Shown here piece after piece: positions 1 through 9,246 of a stretch of 64,000 nucleotides of DNA. Each line of letters opens with the position of its first letter. Within the stretch, counting starts at the first letter, position 1. The translations under genes were made by a program, and so were the position numbers. The stretch covers positions 620,001-684,000 of the forward strand of contig NZ_KI421517.1 of NCBI RefSeq assembly GCF_000473365.1. The letters are read 5' to 3'. This stretch comes from Adhaeribacter aquaticus DSM 16391. Lineage in GTDB: Bacteria; Bacteroidota; Bacteroidia; Cytophagales; Hymenobacteraceae. Under the pieces are notes generated by a model, which worked only from the letters and a program-made list of their open reading frames with translations, had not been told where the DNA came from and ran no database searches.

Positions 1-1
1 A

Positions 2-520
2 GAGTTGATAAGGTTACCTGAAAACCAGGGAAAAACCGATGCCATCCGGCATGGGGTATTAGCGGCTTTAAATGAGAATATTTTATTAATGGATGCTGAT
101 TTACAGTCTATTAATAAAACCGAAGTTGAAAAAGCTATTCAGGCCATAGCACAACATAACCTGGATATGGTAATTCTACGAAGAATTAATGCCCCTTGGT
201 TTGTAAAATTTGACCGCGGCGACACCTTATTATCTGGGGAGCGAATAGTGAAAAAACAAGACCTCATCAAAATTCTAAATGAAGAGGTAAATGGCTACCA
301 GATAGAACTGGCAATTAACCTTTACATGCAACGCCATAAACGCGACGTTCGGTGGATACCCTGGTCAGCTACCAATACCTATAAGGCAGAGAAGCTGGGG
401 TTATTGGAGGGCTACAAACACGAGTTTAAAATGTTTACGGACATTGTGCTATATGCCGGGTTAAAAAACATTATTAAACAAATTACTTTATTTGCTACCA
501 AGGAAGTAGAGGTAGAATAA
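2..520 (+). CDS. Glycosyltransferase family 2, C-terminal part (cut by window start)
   Basis: The reading frame is open to the first base of the window, so the real start lies upstream. The visible 173 residues begin in the GT-A nucleotide-sugar binding fold. LPENQGKTDAIRHG is the usual GT2 segment after the first beta strands, and LLMDADL carries the DxD-like metal-binding acidic pair. The later part (ERIVKKQDL, then NGYQIELAIN) fits the acceptor-side half of small dolichol-phosphate-mannose-synthase-like GT2 enzymes. No membrane segment is obvious in the visible part. It probably transfers a sugar from an NDP or polyprenyl donor in envelope glycan synthesis. Donor and acceptor cannot be told. 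Confidence 0.8.
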   Translation, partial: ELIRLPENQGKTDAIRHGVLAALNENILLMDADLQSINKTEVEKAIQAIAQHNLDMVILRRINAPWFVKFDRGDTLLSGERIVKKQDLIKILNEEVNGYQIELAINLYMQRHKRDVRWIPWSATNTYKAEKLGLLEGYKHEFKMFTDIVLYAGLKNIIKQITLFATKEVEVE

Positions 521-546
521 CCCCAACCTGAAAACGCCTATCTGTA

Positions 547-572
547 AATGGCCCGGCTCTTACCGGGCTATT
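547..572 (+). terminator. Rho-independent terminator after the GT2 gene
   Basis: A 10-bp stem (GGCCCGG core, one G-U pair) with a 6-nt loop is followed by TTACTTTTT. It lies 27 nt past the stop codon of the glycosyltransferase. Confidence 0.75.
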
Positions 573-666
573 TTACTTTTTGCTCATCCTTTATTTATTC
601 TTCCACTTTTAAATCTCTAACTAATAAAAATAAGTATGAGTATGAAAGACTATAAATACAGGAAAT

Positions 667-2184
667 ATGAGCACAACATCTATCTGGAGTAACCGTTCGG
701 AAGAAACTTCCTTTCCAACTTTAACCAATGATATTACAGTGGACGTGGCTATAATTGGCGGTGGCATAACCGGCATTACTGCTGCTTCTATTTTAGCTAA
801 GGCCGGTAAAAGAGTTGCTGTCTTAGAAGCTTGGCAGGTTGCCAAAGGCACTACCGGCTCCTCCACTGGCAATCTATATGCTCCAGTTGGGGAACGGTTG
901 CATACCGTCGAAACAAAGTTTAATCAGGAGGTATTGGAAAAGGTGGCCGCTTCCCGTTCGGCAGCCATAGACTTTATCCAGAAACAGGTACAGGATTACC
1001 AGCTAGATTGTGATTTTGAAAGAGTACCCTGGTTTTTCTTTACTGAACCCGGCGAAAATGACTTGAATGTGGAAGAAGAAAGAAAAGCTGTAAAAAGAGC
1101 AGGCTTACCCATAAGTGAAGAGGTTCCGGCCAATTTTCCTTTTACTACGGACTCTTTTTTTTATGTACCGAACCAGGCCCAGTTTAATCCCCTGCGGTAT
1201 ACTCAATTACTCGCTAAAAAAATTGAAAGCCCTACCTGTCAGATATACGAAAATACGAAAGCCGTAGAATTTAATAACGGCTCTCCTTGCACCGTACGCA
1301 CCGAAAATGGTCATACCGTTACAGCCAACCAAATAATTATGGCTACGCATACGCCAAAAGGCATTTACGGTGTGCACACCACCATGGGGCCTTACCGCGA
1401 GTATGCCATTGCCGCTCGGTTAAAAGAGCCTTATCCAAACCCAGGTATATACTGGAACATGCGCATGATGCAGCACCTTTCTATCCGGACTTATACCGAC
1501 CAAACCGGCACCTATTTATTGATGCTGGGCGAGAAACATAAAGTGGGTCAGAAAGAACATAACGAAGAAAATTACCAAAAGCTAATAGAATACATCCGCA
1601 CCCGCTTTTCCGTTGACTCCATTGCCTTTACCTGGTCGGCCCAGAATTACAAACCTTCGGATAGCTTACCTTTTATTGGGCCAGACGGGAAAAATTCTAA
1701 CATTTACATTGCCACCGGTTTCTCGGCTGACGGCTTAACGTATGGTACACTAGCGGCCATGATTATTGCCGATCAGATCCAGGGCATTGACAATCCGTGG
1801 GGAAAAATTTACGACGCCAACAGGTTTACCCCGGTGGCTTCAGCATTAAAATTTGCGAAAGAAAATATAAATGTGGCTTATGAACTGGCTAAGGATTATT
1901 TAACCGGTGGCGATGCTGATAAATTTAATGAAATTAAGCCAGGCGAAGGCGCAACTGTTGGCGTAGGAACAGGACAAGTAGCAGCTTACCGCGACGAACA
2001 AAACAATTTACATGTAGTTTCAGCAGTTTGCCCACATATGGGCTGTATTGTTCATTTTAACAATACCGAAAAAAGCTGGGACTGCCCTTGCCACGGCAGC
2101 AGGTTTAGCATTGATGGCGAAGTTCTGGAAGGCCCGGCCATTGCAGGGCTAGCGCCAAAGAAAACCAACACCGAAAAAGGATAA
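667..2184 (+). CDS. FAD-dependent oxidoreductase with C-terminal Rieske [2Fe-2S] domain
   Basis: 505 residues. The N-terminus has a DadA/DAO-type FAD-binding Rossmann motif (VAIIGGGITG, about residues 27-36, then VAVLEA). Near the C-terminus is a complete Rieske centre: C455-x-H457 and C473-x-x-H476 as cluster ligands, plus C460 and C475, the usual disulfide pair (CPHMGC ... CPCHGS). The layout resembles the YhfW-type family of DAO proteins fused to a Rieske domain. It is probably a cytosolic oxidase or dehydrogenase acting on an amine or amino acid, with electrons passing between flavin and cluster. The substrate is unknown. It stands alone: terminators flank it on both sides. The start has AGGAAAT just upstream. 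Confidence 0.88.
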   Translation: MSTTSIWSNRSEETSFPTLTNDITVDVAIIGGGITGITAASILAKAGKRVAVLEAWQVAKGTTGSSTGNLYAPVGERLHTVETKFNQEVLEKVAASRSAAIDFIQKQVQDYQLDCDFERVPWFFFTEPGENDLNVEEERKAVKRAGLPISEEVPANFPFTTDSFFYVPNQAQFNPLRYTQLLAKKIESPTCQIYENTKAVEFNNGSPCTVRTENGHTVTANQIIMATHTPKGIYGVHTTMGPYREYAIAARLKEPYPNPGIYWNMRMMQHLSIRTYTDQTGTYLLMLGEKHKVGQKEHNEENYQKLIEYIRTRFSVDSIAFTWSAQNYKPSDSLPFIGPDGKNSNIYIATGFSADGLTYGTLAAMIIADQIQGIDNPWGKIYDANRFTPVASALKFAKENINVAYELAKDYLTGGDADKFNEIKPGEGATVGVGTGQVAAYRDEQNNLHVVSAVCPHMGCIVHFNNTEKSWDCPCHGSRFSIDGEVLEGPAIAGLAPKKTNTEKG

Positions 2185-2222
2185 TTCCTTTTCCTTCCTG
2201 CAGAAACAAAAAGCCTAAATAA

Positions 2223-2267
2223 AACAGCGGCGGAGTTAGAATTTAAAACTCTAACTCCGCCGCTGTT
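2223..2267. terminator. Bidirectional terminator between oxidoreductase gene and rpmB
   Basis: Perfect 18-bp inverted repeat (2223-2240 with 2250-2267), GC-rich in the middle, with a 9-nt loop. It sits between the converging oxidoreductase (+) and rpmB (-) genes and can serve both. Confidence 0.75.
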
Positions 2268-2354
2268 AATACCTTCTTTTTACAAAATTAACCTACTCCC
2301 CTACCAGAAGCTATTAGTAGCTGCTGTTTGAGTTAGCAAAGAAACTAAGGTTAA

Positions 2355-2594
2355 TTAGTAAACGATATAGCCGTCAGCAACTGCTTTTTTCAAAACAGCT
2401 GAAATACCGTTTTTATTGATAGTTCTGATAGCAGATGTAGATACTTTTAAAGTAATCCAAGCATCTTCTTCAGGGATGTAAAATCTTTTCTTTTGCAGGT
2501 TTGGGTAAAACTTACGCTTTGTTTTATTGTTCGCGTGCGAAACATTATTTCCAACCTGAGGTCTTTTTCCAGTTATATCACAAACTCGTGCCAT
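2355..2594 (-). CDS. rpmB: 50S ribosomal protein L28
   Basis: 79 residues, full length for L28. It starts [20 protein letters not shown], the diagnostic L28 N-terminus, and continues with the basic segment [16 protein letters not shown] and the C-terminal [12 protein letters not shown]. It is a structural protein of the large ribosomal subunit. In many Bacteroidota rpmB is followed by rpmG (L33); here only about 170 nt separate it from the converging oxidoreductase and no L33 frame is visible, so it is monocistronic. A textbook Bacteroidota promoter lies upstream (2626-2657). Confidence 0.97.
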   Translation of the reverse strand: MARVCDITGKRPQVGNNVSHANNKTKRKFYPNLQKKRFYIPEEDAWITLKVSTSAIRTINKNGISAVLKKAVADGYIVY

Positions 2595-3036
2595 TATTAT
2601 TTTTTCAGTTTATTCTAAGGGAGTGCAAATGTACGGACTTCAGCTTTAAAATTCAAATGGTCTGCAAATATTTTTTCGTTTCTAGCCTTTGGTTTTCCTG
2701 GTACTGAACCCGTAAGGGCAATGCAAACAGCCATTTTTACAGCAATGACCCCGTTTTAAGTGATATTTTTGTGTAAACACCATAAGCCCTTGTTCATTAA
2801 AATAATAATCACCTGGCTCTAAGGGAGGTATTTGTTTTTTGCTCAAATTACTTTTTTAGCCAAAAATAAAACATAAAAAGGAAAAGAGCACAAAATGTAA
2901 TAAAGCCCTACTTGTGCTGCTCCTTAAACAAAATGGTAAAGACGGCTATATTTTTTATCTCTGTGGCATTAGCTACTTTTGCCGCCTACTTCGTTATACT
3001 GCATATTGCCCGGCAAAGCACTAAAATTATAAGGTT
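2595..3036. other. Intergenic region between rpmB and rocD
   Basis: Apart from the rpmB promoter I see no convincing gene or strong hairpin. A short hydrophobic plus-strand frame (from about 2912) runs out of frame into rocD and is judged spurious. Confidence 0.5.
2626..2657 (-). promoter_or_regulatory. Promoter of rpmB, Bacteroidota type
   Basis: Read on the minus strand: TTTG (2657-2654), a 20-nt spacer, then TACATTTG (2633-2626), matching the TTTG/TAnnTTTG consensus in both boxes and spacing. It predicts a leader of about 25 nt. Confidence 0.75.
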
Positions 3037-4275
3037 ATGGATACACTTACTATATCTACCAGTCAGGAAGCCATGTTCCTCGAAGACAAATATGGGGCTC
3101 ATAATTATCATCCACTCCCTGTTGTATTAGCAAAAGGCGAAGGTATTTTCCTTTGGGATATAGAAGGGAAACGGTACTACGATTTTTTATCCGCTTATAG
3201 CGCCGTAAACCAGGGCCATTGCCACCCCAAAATTATTCAGGCTTTAACAGAACAGGCCCAAGTACTCACCCTAACTTCCCGGGCCTTCTACAACAATAAG
3301 CTGGGAATTTGTGAGCAATACATCTGCGAATATTTTGGTTACGACAAGGTGCTAATGATGAACTCTGGCGCAGAAGCTGTGGAAACAGCCATTAAAATGG
3401 CCCGCAAGTGGGGCTATGAGCAAAAAGGCATACCAAAGCACGAAGCAGAAATAATTGTTGCTGAGCATAACTTTCATGGCCGCACAACCGGCATTGTTTC
3501 TTTTTCTACAGATCCGGACTCTACCGGTGGATTTGGTCCTTATATGCCCGGTTATAAAGTTATTCCCTATAATGATCTGGAAGCGCTGGAAGAAGCTTTG
3601 CAAAACCCACATGTATGTGGTTTTTTAGTGGAGCCTATACAGGGAGAAGCCGGTGTTTTTGTACCCGACGAAGGCTATCTGGCCACTGCCAAAGCGCTGT
3701 GCGAGAAACACCACGTATTGTTAATAGCCGACGAAATACAAACCGGCATAGGCCGCACCGGCAAATTACTGGCTTCGGATTACGAAGAGGTAAAACCCGA
3801 TATTTTAATATTGGGCAAAGCCTTATCTGGTGGCGTATTGCCAGTATCGGCAGCCCTGGCTAATGACGAGATTATGCTTTGCATTAAGCCAGGTCAGCAT
3901 GGGTCCACTTTTGGGGGCAACCCTTTGGCCTGCGCCGTAGCCATGGCCGCATTGGCCGTAATACAAGAAGAAAGCCTTACTGATAATGCGTTTCGTTTGG
4001 GCCATATTTTCCGAGCCCGAATGGAGGCTTTACATAATCAGTTTCCTCATCTAGTTACGTTAGTCCGCGGGAAGGGCTTATTGAATGCTGTAGTAATCAA
4101 ACCCACTCCTGATGGCAAAACAGCCTGGGACCTTTGTGTAGCGTTAAAAGACAATGGCTTGCTGGCCAAACCTACTCATGGCGATATTATTAGATTTGCT
4201 CCGCCTTTGGTTATTACGGAGGAGCAATTAATAGAATGCTGCCTTATTATTGAAAAAACAATTGCCGAATTTTAA
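3037..4275 (+). CDS. rocD: Ornithine--oxo-acid aminotransferase
   Basis: 412 residues, the usual length for ornithine aminotransferase, a class III PLP-dependent transaminase. It converts ornithine and 2-oxoglutarate to glutamate-5-semialdehyde and glutamate. The N-terminal region ([21 protein letters not shown], then [18 protein letters not shown]) is characteristic of OAT rather than acetylornithine aminotransferase. PLP-binding residues are visible: D232 in [12 protein letters not shown] and the Schiff-base lysine K261 in ILGKALSGG. It is a cytosolic enzyme of arginine/proline catabolism. hemB follows 54 nt later, probably with its own promoter. Confidence 0.95.
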   Translation: MDTLTISTSQEAMFLEDKYGAHNYHPLPVVLAKGEGIFLWDIEGKRYYDFLSAYSAVNQGHCHPKIIQALTEQAQVLTLTSRAFYNNKLGICEQYICEYFGYDKVLMMNSGAEAVETAIKMARKWGYEQKGIPKHEAEIIVAEHNFHGRTTGIVSFSTDPDSTGGFGPYMPGYKVIPYNDLEALEEALQNPHVCGFLVEPIQGEAGVFVPDEGYLATAKALCEKHHVLLIADEIQTGIGRTGKLLASDYEEVKPDILILGKALSGGVLPVSAALANDEIMLCIKPGQHGSTFGGNPLACAVAMAALAVIQEESLTDNAFRLGHIFRARMEALHNQFPHLVTLVRGKGLLNAVVIKPTPDGKTAWDLCVALKDNGLLAKPTHGDIIRFAPPLVITEEQLIECCLIIEKTIAEF

Positions 4276-4302
4276 ATACTGAGTTTTGTTCAGGCAGAAA
4301 GA

Positions 4303-4310
4303 TAACTTTG
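4303..4310 (+). promoter_or_regulatory. Candidate -7 box for hemB
   Basis: TAACTTTG matches TAnnTTTG and lies 19 nt before the hemB start. No TTTG at good spacing upstream. Confidence 0.45.
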
Positions 4311-4329
4311 CCTATTAAATAATTTACAT

Positions 4330-5313
4330 ATGAGCCACTACTTAACACGGCGGCCTCGCCGGAACCGGAAAAATGAAGTAATCAGGGATTTAGTTCAGGA
4401 AAATACCGTGTCGGTAAATGATTTGATATTTCCCATATTTGTAATTGAAGGCGAAAATAAAGCAGTAGAAATAACTTCCATGCCTGGCATTTACCGGTAC
4501 AGTACCGATAAAATGCTGGAGGAAATTGCTGCTTGCCGGGAATTAGGCATTAAAACTTTTGCTCCCTTTCCGGTTATTGATGAAGCTAAAAAAGACCGGT
4601 TTGCCCAGGAAAGCTATAATGCAGAAGGCCTTTTCATAAAGTTTATAGAAGCCGTTAAGAAAAATTTTCCGGATGTAGTTTTAATGACGGATGTAGCGAT
4701 GGACCCTTATAGCTCTGATGGCCACGATGGCCTGGTAGACAACGGTGAAATTCTAAATGACCCTACCCTGGAATTCTTAGGCAAAATGGCTTTAGCCCAG
4801 GCCCGGGCAGGTGCCGATATTATTGGTCCGTCGGACATGATGGATGGCCGCGTTGGCTTCCTGAGAAATTATTTGGATAGTAATGGTTTCCAAAACGTTG
4901 GTATTATGTCCTACACGGCCAAATATGCCAGTGCTTTTTACGGACCATTCCGCGATGCTTTAGACTCAGCCCCTAAGTTTGGCGATAAGAAAACCTACCA
5001 GATGAACCCAGCCAACAGCCGGGAAGCTTTACTGGAAGCAGAACTCGACACCTTGGAGGGAGCTGATTATTTGATGGTTAAGCCAGGGTTACCTTATTTA
5101 GATATTGTAAAACTGTTGCGCGATCATTCTCATTTACCTATTGCAGTTTATAACATCAGTGGAGAATATGCCATGGTTAAAGCAGCTGCCGAAAAAGGCT
5201 GGATAGATGGCGAGCGTGCCAGAAACGAAATTTTGTTAAGCTTTAAACGGGCTGGCGCCGATATAATCCTTACTTATTTTGCAAAGGAATATGCGCAATA
5301 TTTAAAGCGGTAA
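4330..5313 (+). CDS. hemB: Delta-aminolevulinic acid dehydratase (porphobilinogen synthase)
   Basis: 327 residues, full length. It condenses two 5-aminolevulinate molecules to porphobilinogen in heme synthesis. The two active-site lysines are visible: K198 in SYTAKYAS and K251 in YLMVKPGLPYLD. The catalytic-zinc cysteine cluster of the E. coli or yeast type is replaced: in DVAMDPYSSDGHDG the three Cys positions are A123, D125 and D133. This is the Asp-rich, zinc-independent, magnesium-responsive form, as known from Pseudomonas. The N-terminal arm (RRPRRNRKNEVIRDLV) is typical. A strong bidirectional terminator follows. Confidence 0.97.
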   Translation: MSHYLTRRPRRNRKNEVIRDLVQENTVSVNDLIFPIFVIEGENKAVEITSMPGIYRYSTDKMLEEIAACRELGIKTFAPFPVIDEAKKDRFAQESYNAEGLFIKFIEAVKKNFPDVVLMTDVAMDPYSSDGHDGLVDNGEILNDPTLEFLGKMALAQARAGADIIGPSDMMDGRVGFLRNYLDSNGFQNVGIMSYTAKYASAFYGPFRDALDSAPKFGDKKTYQMNPANSREALLEAELDTLEGADYLMVKPGLPYLDIVKLLRDHSHLPIAVYNISGEYAMVKAAAEKGWIDGERARNEILLSFKRAGADIILTYFAKEYAQYLKR

Positions 5314-5390
5314 AATTTATTTTTTTTTGACACCCTATCAAATTTTGGGTTTATTACATTTATTAAAAACTATACCCTGTTTTAATAAAT

Positions 5391-5423
5391 AAAAAGAGTC
5401 AGGAAAACCTCCTGACTCTTTTT
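5391..5423. terminator. Bidirectional terminator, hemB / Asp-box protein
   Basis: Perfect 14-bp stem (5391-5404 with 5410-5423), AAAAAGAGTCAGGA and its complement, 5-nt loop, T-run on both strands. It separates two convergent genes. Confidence 0.85.
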
Positions 5424-5447
5424 ATTTAGAATATCGGCTTATTAAAA

Positions 5448-8345
5448 TTAACGGCGGAGTAACAGCATTTGCTTTGTTATTTGCTGGCTACCTACCTGAA
5501 CATTGTAAATATAAATTCCGTCGGCTAATGCACTTCCATTTCTGCCGTTCCAGGTTACCTCATGCGTACCCGCCTCCTGTTGGGCATTTATCAGGGTGGC
5601 AATTTCTCTTCCGGTTAAATCAAATATTTTTACTGATACCTTCCCTGATTTTACCAAACTGTAAGTAATGGTTGTACTGGCACTAAATGGATTAGGATAG
5701 TTTTGCTTAACCGTAAAAGTCTTTGGTACCTCTACCTCCTCTGGCACTGCCAAAGGTTCTGTATGCCGGTAACTGTAGGCCCCATTCCCATAGGTGCCTA
5801 CGGCAACCATGTTATCTACACTGCGGCTATCAACCATATCTACGGGCACACTACCAATGGTAGCTGCTCCTTCTTTTATCCAAGTTGTTGTATTACCACT
5901 GAAATTAGAGGTAGCATACAAACCAGTACTGGTACCTACAAAATATTTATATTGCCCACCTGGTACAGCTGGCGGCAAAATGTTTATCCACCTTACCGAT
6001 GGCCCATTTCCACCACCATCGGGCTTTTCTTCTAAATTGCCACCAATAGCTGTCCAGGAGCTTCCGCCATTAGTAGTTCTAAACAAGCTCATTACCCCGT
6101 AATTAGAAAAGGCCACAATTACATTCTCGCCATTAGCAGGGTCCACTGCAATGCTGTTTATATAAGCATTAGGGGGGAAATTGGTACCGGTTATTTCGGT
6201 TCGGGCAGGGCTATCTCCAGACAAAGCATCCGTAATTTTATACATCTTACCATCATCCGTACCAAAGTAAAGCAGGTTAGCCGTACTCTTACTTGCCGAT
6301 ATAGCAGAGATGCTTTGGCTGGCGTTTAACACAGAAATTACTTTCCAGTTCGTTGACTTAGGCTCATAATCTGTACCCTTGGTGTTACTGTTTCCGCTTA
6401 CTGGTATTGCTTTTAAATTAGTATTTCGCCATAACGAATCGCCGGCGGGTTGATACATGACAAATTCATTATTCGGATCAATAATATATGGGTTAATAAA
6501 CATGTACCCCTTGGCACCTTTAGGATCCACCCGGGTAGAGCCAACATATTTCCCCTGGCTGCTAAACTCGTGGCGTAGTACATAACCTTCGTATACCGAT
6601 ACAAATACAGATGATGGCTTGATAAATGCAAAACCACCATCACCACTGCCATACTCATACCATTCTGCCTTTGGGTCATACTCGCCAGTGATATGCGTAC
6701 CATTATCCTGCATCCCTCCAATCAAGGTATTATTAGCCTCACTATGGTCAAGGGCAATGGAGTAAAACTGAGTAGTTAAATACCCCCGGTTCAGGTTTTC
6801 CCAGCGCACGGTATCGGTGGCCAGAATATTAGCGGTACGACTTAATCCACCATCATGAGCGGATATATAACGGTTCGCGTTACTTGGGTAAAAGGCCAAC
6901 GCATGCTGATCCGGGTGATGATTCGCGTATTTGGAGACATTATTCTTTCGGCTGTACCCTCCTATCCAACGGGTATTGGCAGAAGAAGCAAAACCATCGG
7001 TAGATAAATATAAATTAGTTCCGCCTATTATTACATGGTTGCTATTATCCGGCTTTACTTCCACCACCATATTATAATTGTTTTGGTGGTTATAGTTCCC
7101 TACTTCACCGCCAAAACCCGGAATATTAACCGAGCGGTTTTCCCAAATACCACCCGCGCCTGCTCCATTTCCGGAACTATAGGTATATTTATATAAGCTG
7201 GTATCAAACTTCCCAGCATTAGGAGTATTGGCCAGAAAATAAACTATATTTTCATTGGAAGGCGCTATATCTAAAACTATCCGCTCATAAACCTGTGGGA
7301 AATTTGCCGGGGTTATATTCGTCCAGGTTACCCCATCAGTAGACCGAAAAATGCCGCGAACAGTAGCCGTTCCGCCATTGTTACTCAACTGGCTCATGGT
7401 AGCATACATGACTCCTGACTGACCAATGGCTATCTCGGTAAAATAACTGTGCTGTCGGTACACGCTCTCAACGTTACTTATAGTGCCTAAAACATTGGCC
7501 CAGGTAGCACCGCCATCAGTTGAGCGCTGAATACCTGCAATAGTAGCCGCGAATACTTCATCCTGCAAAGTATTGGCCGGATTTACAGCAATGCGGTTAA
7601 TCCACTGAAAAACATTATTAAAAGTAGCCGGGCCAGAGGCAGCTGTAGCAGGCAAAATCTTCCAGGAAACTCCACCATCGGTAGATTTAAATATGCCATT
7701 TCCCCGGTAAGCTATACTGCTCCGGTGGAACCCGCCAATGCGTTCGCCGGTACCATAATACCAGGTATTTCTTTTCCCGGTGCGGGTATCCTGTGCTACA
7801 GTAGTTACATTTTGTACCACACTCGGATCTGTTGTTTTAACCCAGGATTGCCCATTATCAGTAGAACGCCACATGCCTCCGGAAACACCACCTGCCAGAA
7901 TTATATTTTCATTGCTAATATCTATCGCCAGAGCCCTGGTTCTTCCACCAATGTTATAGGGCCCACGATGATCCCAATTTTGCACAAAAGCTCGCGCATT
8001 GCGCCCAAATTGATTCATGGAAACCACTTCAGCAATTGGTATAGTGGCGGAAAACGACAGCTCTCGTTGCCGGATATCAACCGGAATTTCATCGGTATAT
8101 GGGTTTCGTAACCGTTTAAATTCCCATTTTGCCCGGGCATCCGGATCATCCGGCGTTCCGACAGAAGCTTTCAACATTTTCCGGTTTTTCCGGATAGCTT
8201 TTGCCGCTTCTTCAATTTCGAGTGTAACATAAGAGCGTTTTGAAATAGGATTGCTTAAGTTAAACCAAAAAATTAAGCCAAAAAGTACAAGCAATATAAT
8301 GCTGATGATACTTATTTTATTTCTAACAGACGAATCTATATTCAT
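5448..8345 (-). CDS. Asp-box (BNR/sortilin-like) repeat protein with T9SS C-terminal sorting domain
   Basis: 965 residues. A hydrophobic N-terminal segment (about residues 12-28) can serve as export signal. The body carries many Asp-box motifs of a beta-propeller (STDNGQSW, STDGGVSW, STDGGATW, TTNGGSSW), as in VPS10/sortilin, sialidase-like and photosystem-stability-factor-like proteins. The last 80 residues are a T9SS type A sorting domain (NYPNPFSASTTITYSL, KIFDLTGREIATL, GIYIYNVQVG, ending KQMLLLRR). It is therefore probably exported to the cell surface or released. I see no clear glycosidase catalytic residues, so binding or a structural role is as likely as hydrolysis. It is flanked by a terminator downstream and a gene-free stretch upstream, so it is probably a single-gene unit. 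Confidence 0.88.
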   Translation of the reverse strand: MNIDSSVRNKISIISIILLVLFGLIFWFNLSNPISKRSYVTLEIEEAAKAIRKNRKMLKASVGTPDDPDARAKWEFKRLRNPYTDEIPVDIRQRELSFSATIPIAEVVSMNQFGRNARAFVQNWDHRGPYNIGGRTRALAIDISNENIILAGGVSGGMWRSTDNGQSWVKTTDPSVVQNVTTVAQDTRTGKRNTWYYGTGERIGGFHRSSIAYRGNGIFKSTDGGVSWKILPATAASGPATFNNVFQWINRIAVNPANTLQDEVFAATIAGIQRSTDGGATWANVLGTISNVESVYRQHSYFTEIAIGQSGVMYATMSQLSNNGGTATVRGIFRSTDGVTWTNITPANFPQVYERIVLDIAPSNENIVYFLANTPNAGKFDTSLYKYTYSSGNGAGAGGIWENRSVNIPGFGGEVGNYNHQNNYNMVVEVKPDNSNHVIIGGTNLYLSTDGFASSANTRWIGGYSRKNNVSKYANHHPDQHALAFYPSNANRYISAHDGGLSRTANILATDTVRWENLNRGYLTTQFYSIALDHSEANNTLIGGMQDNGTHITGEYDPKAEWYEYGSGDGGFAFIKPSSVFVSVYEGYVLRHEFSSQGKYVGSTRVDPKGAKGYMFINPYIIDPNNEFVMYQPAGDSLWRNTNLKAIPVSGNSNTKGTDYEPKSTNWKVISVLNASQSISAISASKSTANLLYFGTDDGKMYKITDALSGDSPARTEITGTNFPPNAYINSIAVDPANGENVIVAFSNYGVMSLFRTTNGGSSWTAIGGNLEEKPDGGGNGPSVRWINILPPAVPGGQYKYFVGTSTGLYATSNFSGNTTTWIKEGAATIGSVPVDMVDSRSVDNMVAVGTYGNGAYSYRHTEPLAVPEEVEVPKTFTVKQNYPNPFSASTTITYSLVKSGKVSVKIFDLTGREIATLINAQQEAGTHEVTWNGRNGSALADGIYIYNVQVGSQQITKQMLLLRR

Positions 8346-8616
8346 GTAAATTATAATCTGATTGCAAAAAACATGCCGCTAAAAATCCATGAGTTTCAGG
8401 GCAAATACACCAGGTAATATCCTGCTAATAATTAACCTTTTTAAAGCAAAATAGTTCAGAAGAACCACCGAATACAACCAGGAAATTTACTATTTATACC
8501 ATTGATTATGAGAAGATAAAGATCTGTTTTGGAGTAGGGAATAAACTAGGAAATCCACAAAGTATTTGAGCTCCTACTCTTGTTTAGGCAGCACAAATTT
8601 TATCTAAAACACTATT

Positions 8617-9123
8617 TTATTTCTTTATATAAGAGGTAACTAAAAAAGCACTTCCGGAGGATGTTCCTTCTGTCATTCTGGAAATATCAGCCTGAAAAAC
8701 ATCCCCTTCTTTTAAACCCGGCAGAGGATTGGTTAATTCCGGAAAAAAATCAGCTGTATGATGCAAGGTAAACGAGAAGTGGGTTTCTACCTTACTTCCT
8801 TCTGCCAGTGTACCAAACCCGGCACCATAACCCAACACCCGCACCACTTGCACCAAGGCTTTACAAGGCGTTTTCCCGCAGGGCGTGGCTTTATTAGTAT
8901 CTAAATCATCTGATATATTTACAATTTTTCCCAAAATCCGGCAGGTGTTTGGTGCCAATTGGCCTCTTTCTTCTCTTTCTTTTCCCGGCGGCAGTGCCAT
9001 GCCCTGATTTATTTCTCTCACTGATCCTGTGGCATTAAGTTCTCCCTTATTATCCTGGTGCTCTTGGGCTGGGGTTTTACAACCTAAGGTCATTATTAGA
9101 AGACTTACTAAAATATGCTTCAT
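8617..9123 (-). CDS. Uncharacterised lipoprotein
   Basis: 168 residues. It begins MKHILVSLLIMTLGC, a short signal peptide with a lipobox ending at C15, so it is probably lipidated. The mature part has two nearby cysteine pairs (ATPCGKTPCKAL) and a C-terminal half rich in beta-prone segments (SKVETHFSFTLHHT, GLKEGDVFQADIS). I do not recognise the family. It lies downstream of the cpn10-like gene on the same strand, but a long hairpin (9181-9246) lies between them, so separate transcription is likely. Confidence 0.6.
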   Translation of the reverse strand: MKHILVSLLIMTLGCKTPAQEHQDNKGELNATGSVREINQGMALPPGKEREERGQLAPNTCRILGKIVNISDDLDTNKATPCGKTPCKALVQVVRVLGYGAGFGTLAEGSKVETHFSFTLHHTADFFPELTNPLPGLKEGDVFQADISRMTEGTSSGSAFLVTSYIKK

Positions 9124-9180
9124 TTCTCCTGAGTTAATAAAAAATAATCTTGTATTAACTGATTCACCAAATCCATTTAA

Positions 9181-9246
9181 TACAATACTAGATCAATAAA
9201 AAAACCGCTCTTTAGGGAGCGGTTTTTTTATTGATCTAGTATTGTA
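9181..9246. terminator. Very long perfect hairpin: terminator core with extended arms
   Basis: A 30-bp perfect inverted repeat (9181-9210 with 9217-9246) around the 6-nt loop TTTAGG. The inner part is a normal bidirectional terminator (AAAAAAACCGCTC with its T-run partner). The outer 17 bp (TACAATACTAGATCAAT) are an AT-rich extension that termination does not need. It begins directly after the stop codon of the GroES-like gene. Confidence 0.85.

Noticed and set aside
2912-3130. 72-codon plus-strand frame with a hydrophobic stretch
   Set aside because: It runs 94 nt into rocD in another frame, and its second half is clearly the rocD sequence misread.
5474-8232. Several plus-strand frames of 60-130 codons
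   Set aside because: They lie opposite the Asp-box protein gene and have odd composition; they are antisense shadows.
9181-9246. Long hairpins as insertion-sequence or MITE remnants
   Set aside because: The three long hairpins share geometry but not sequence, and no target-site duplication is visible.
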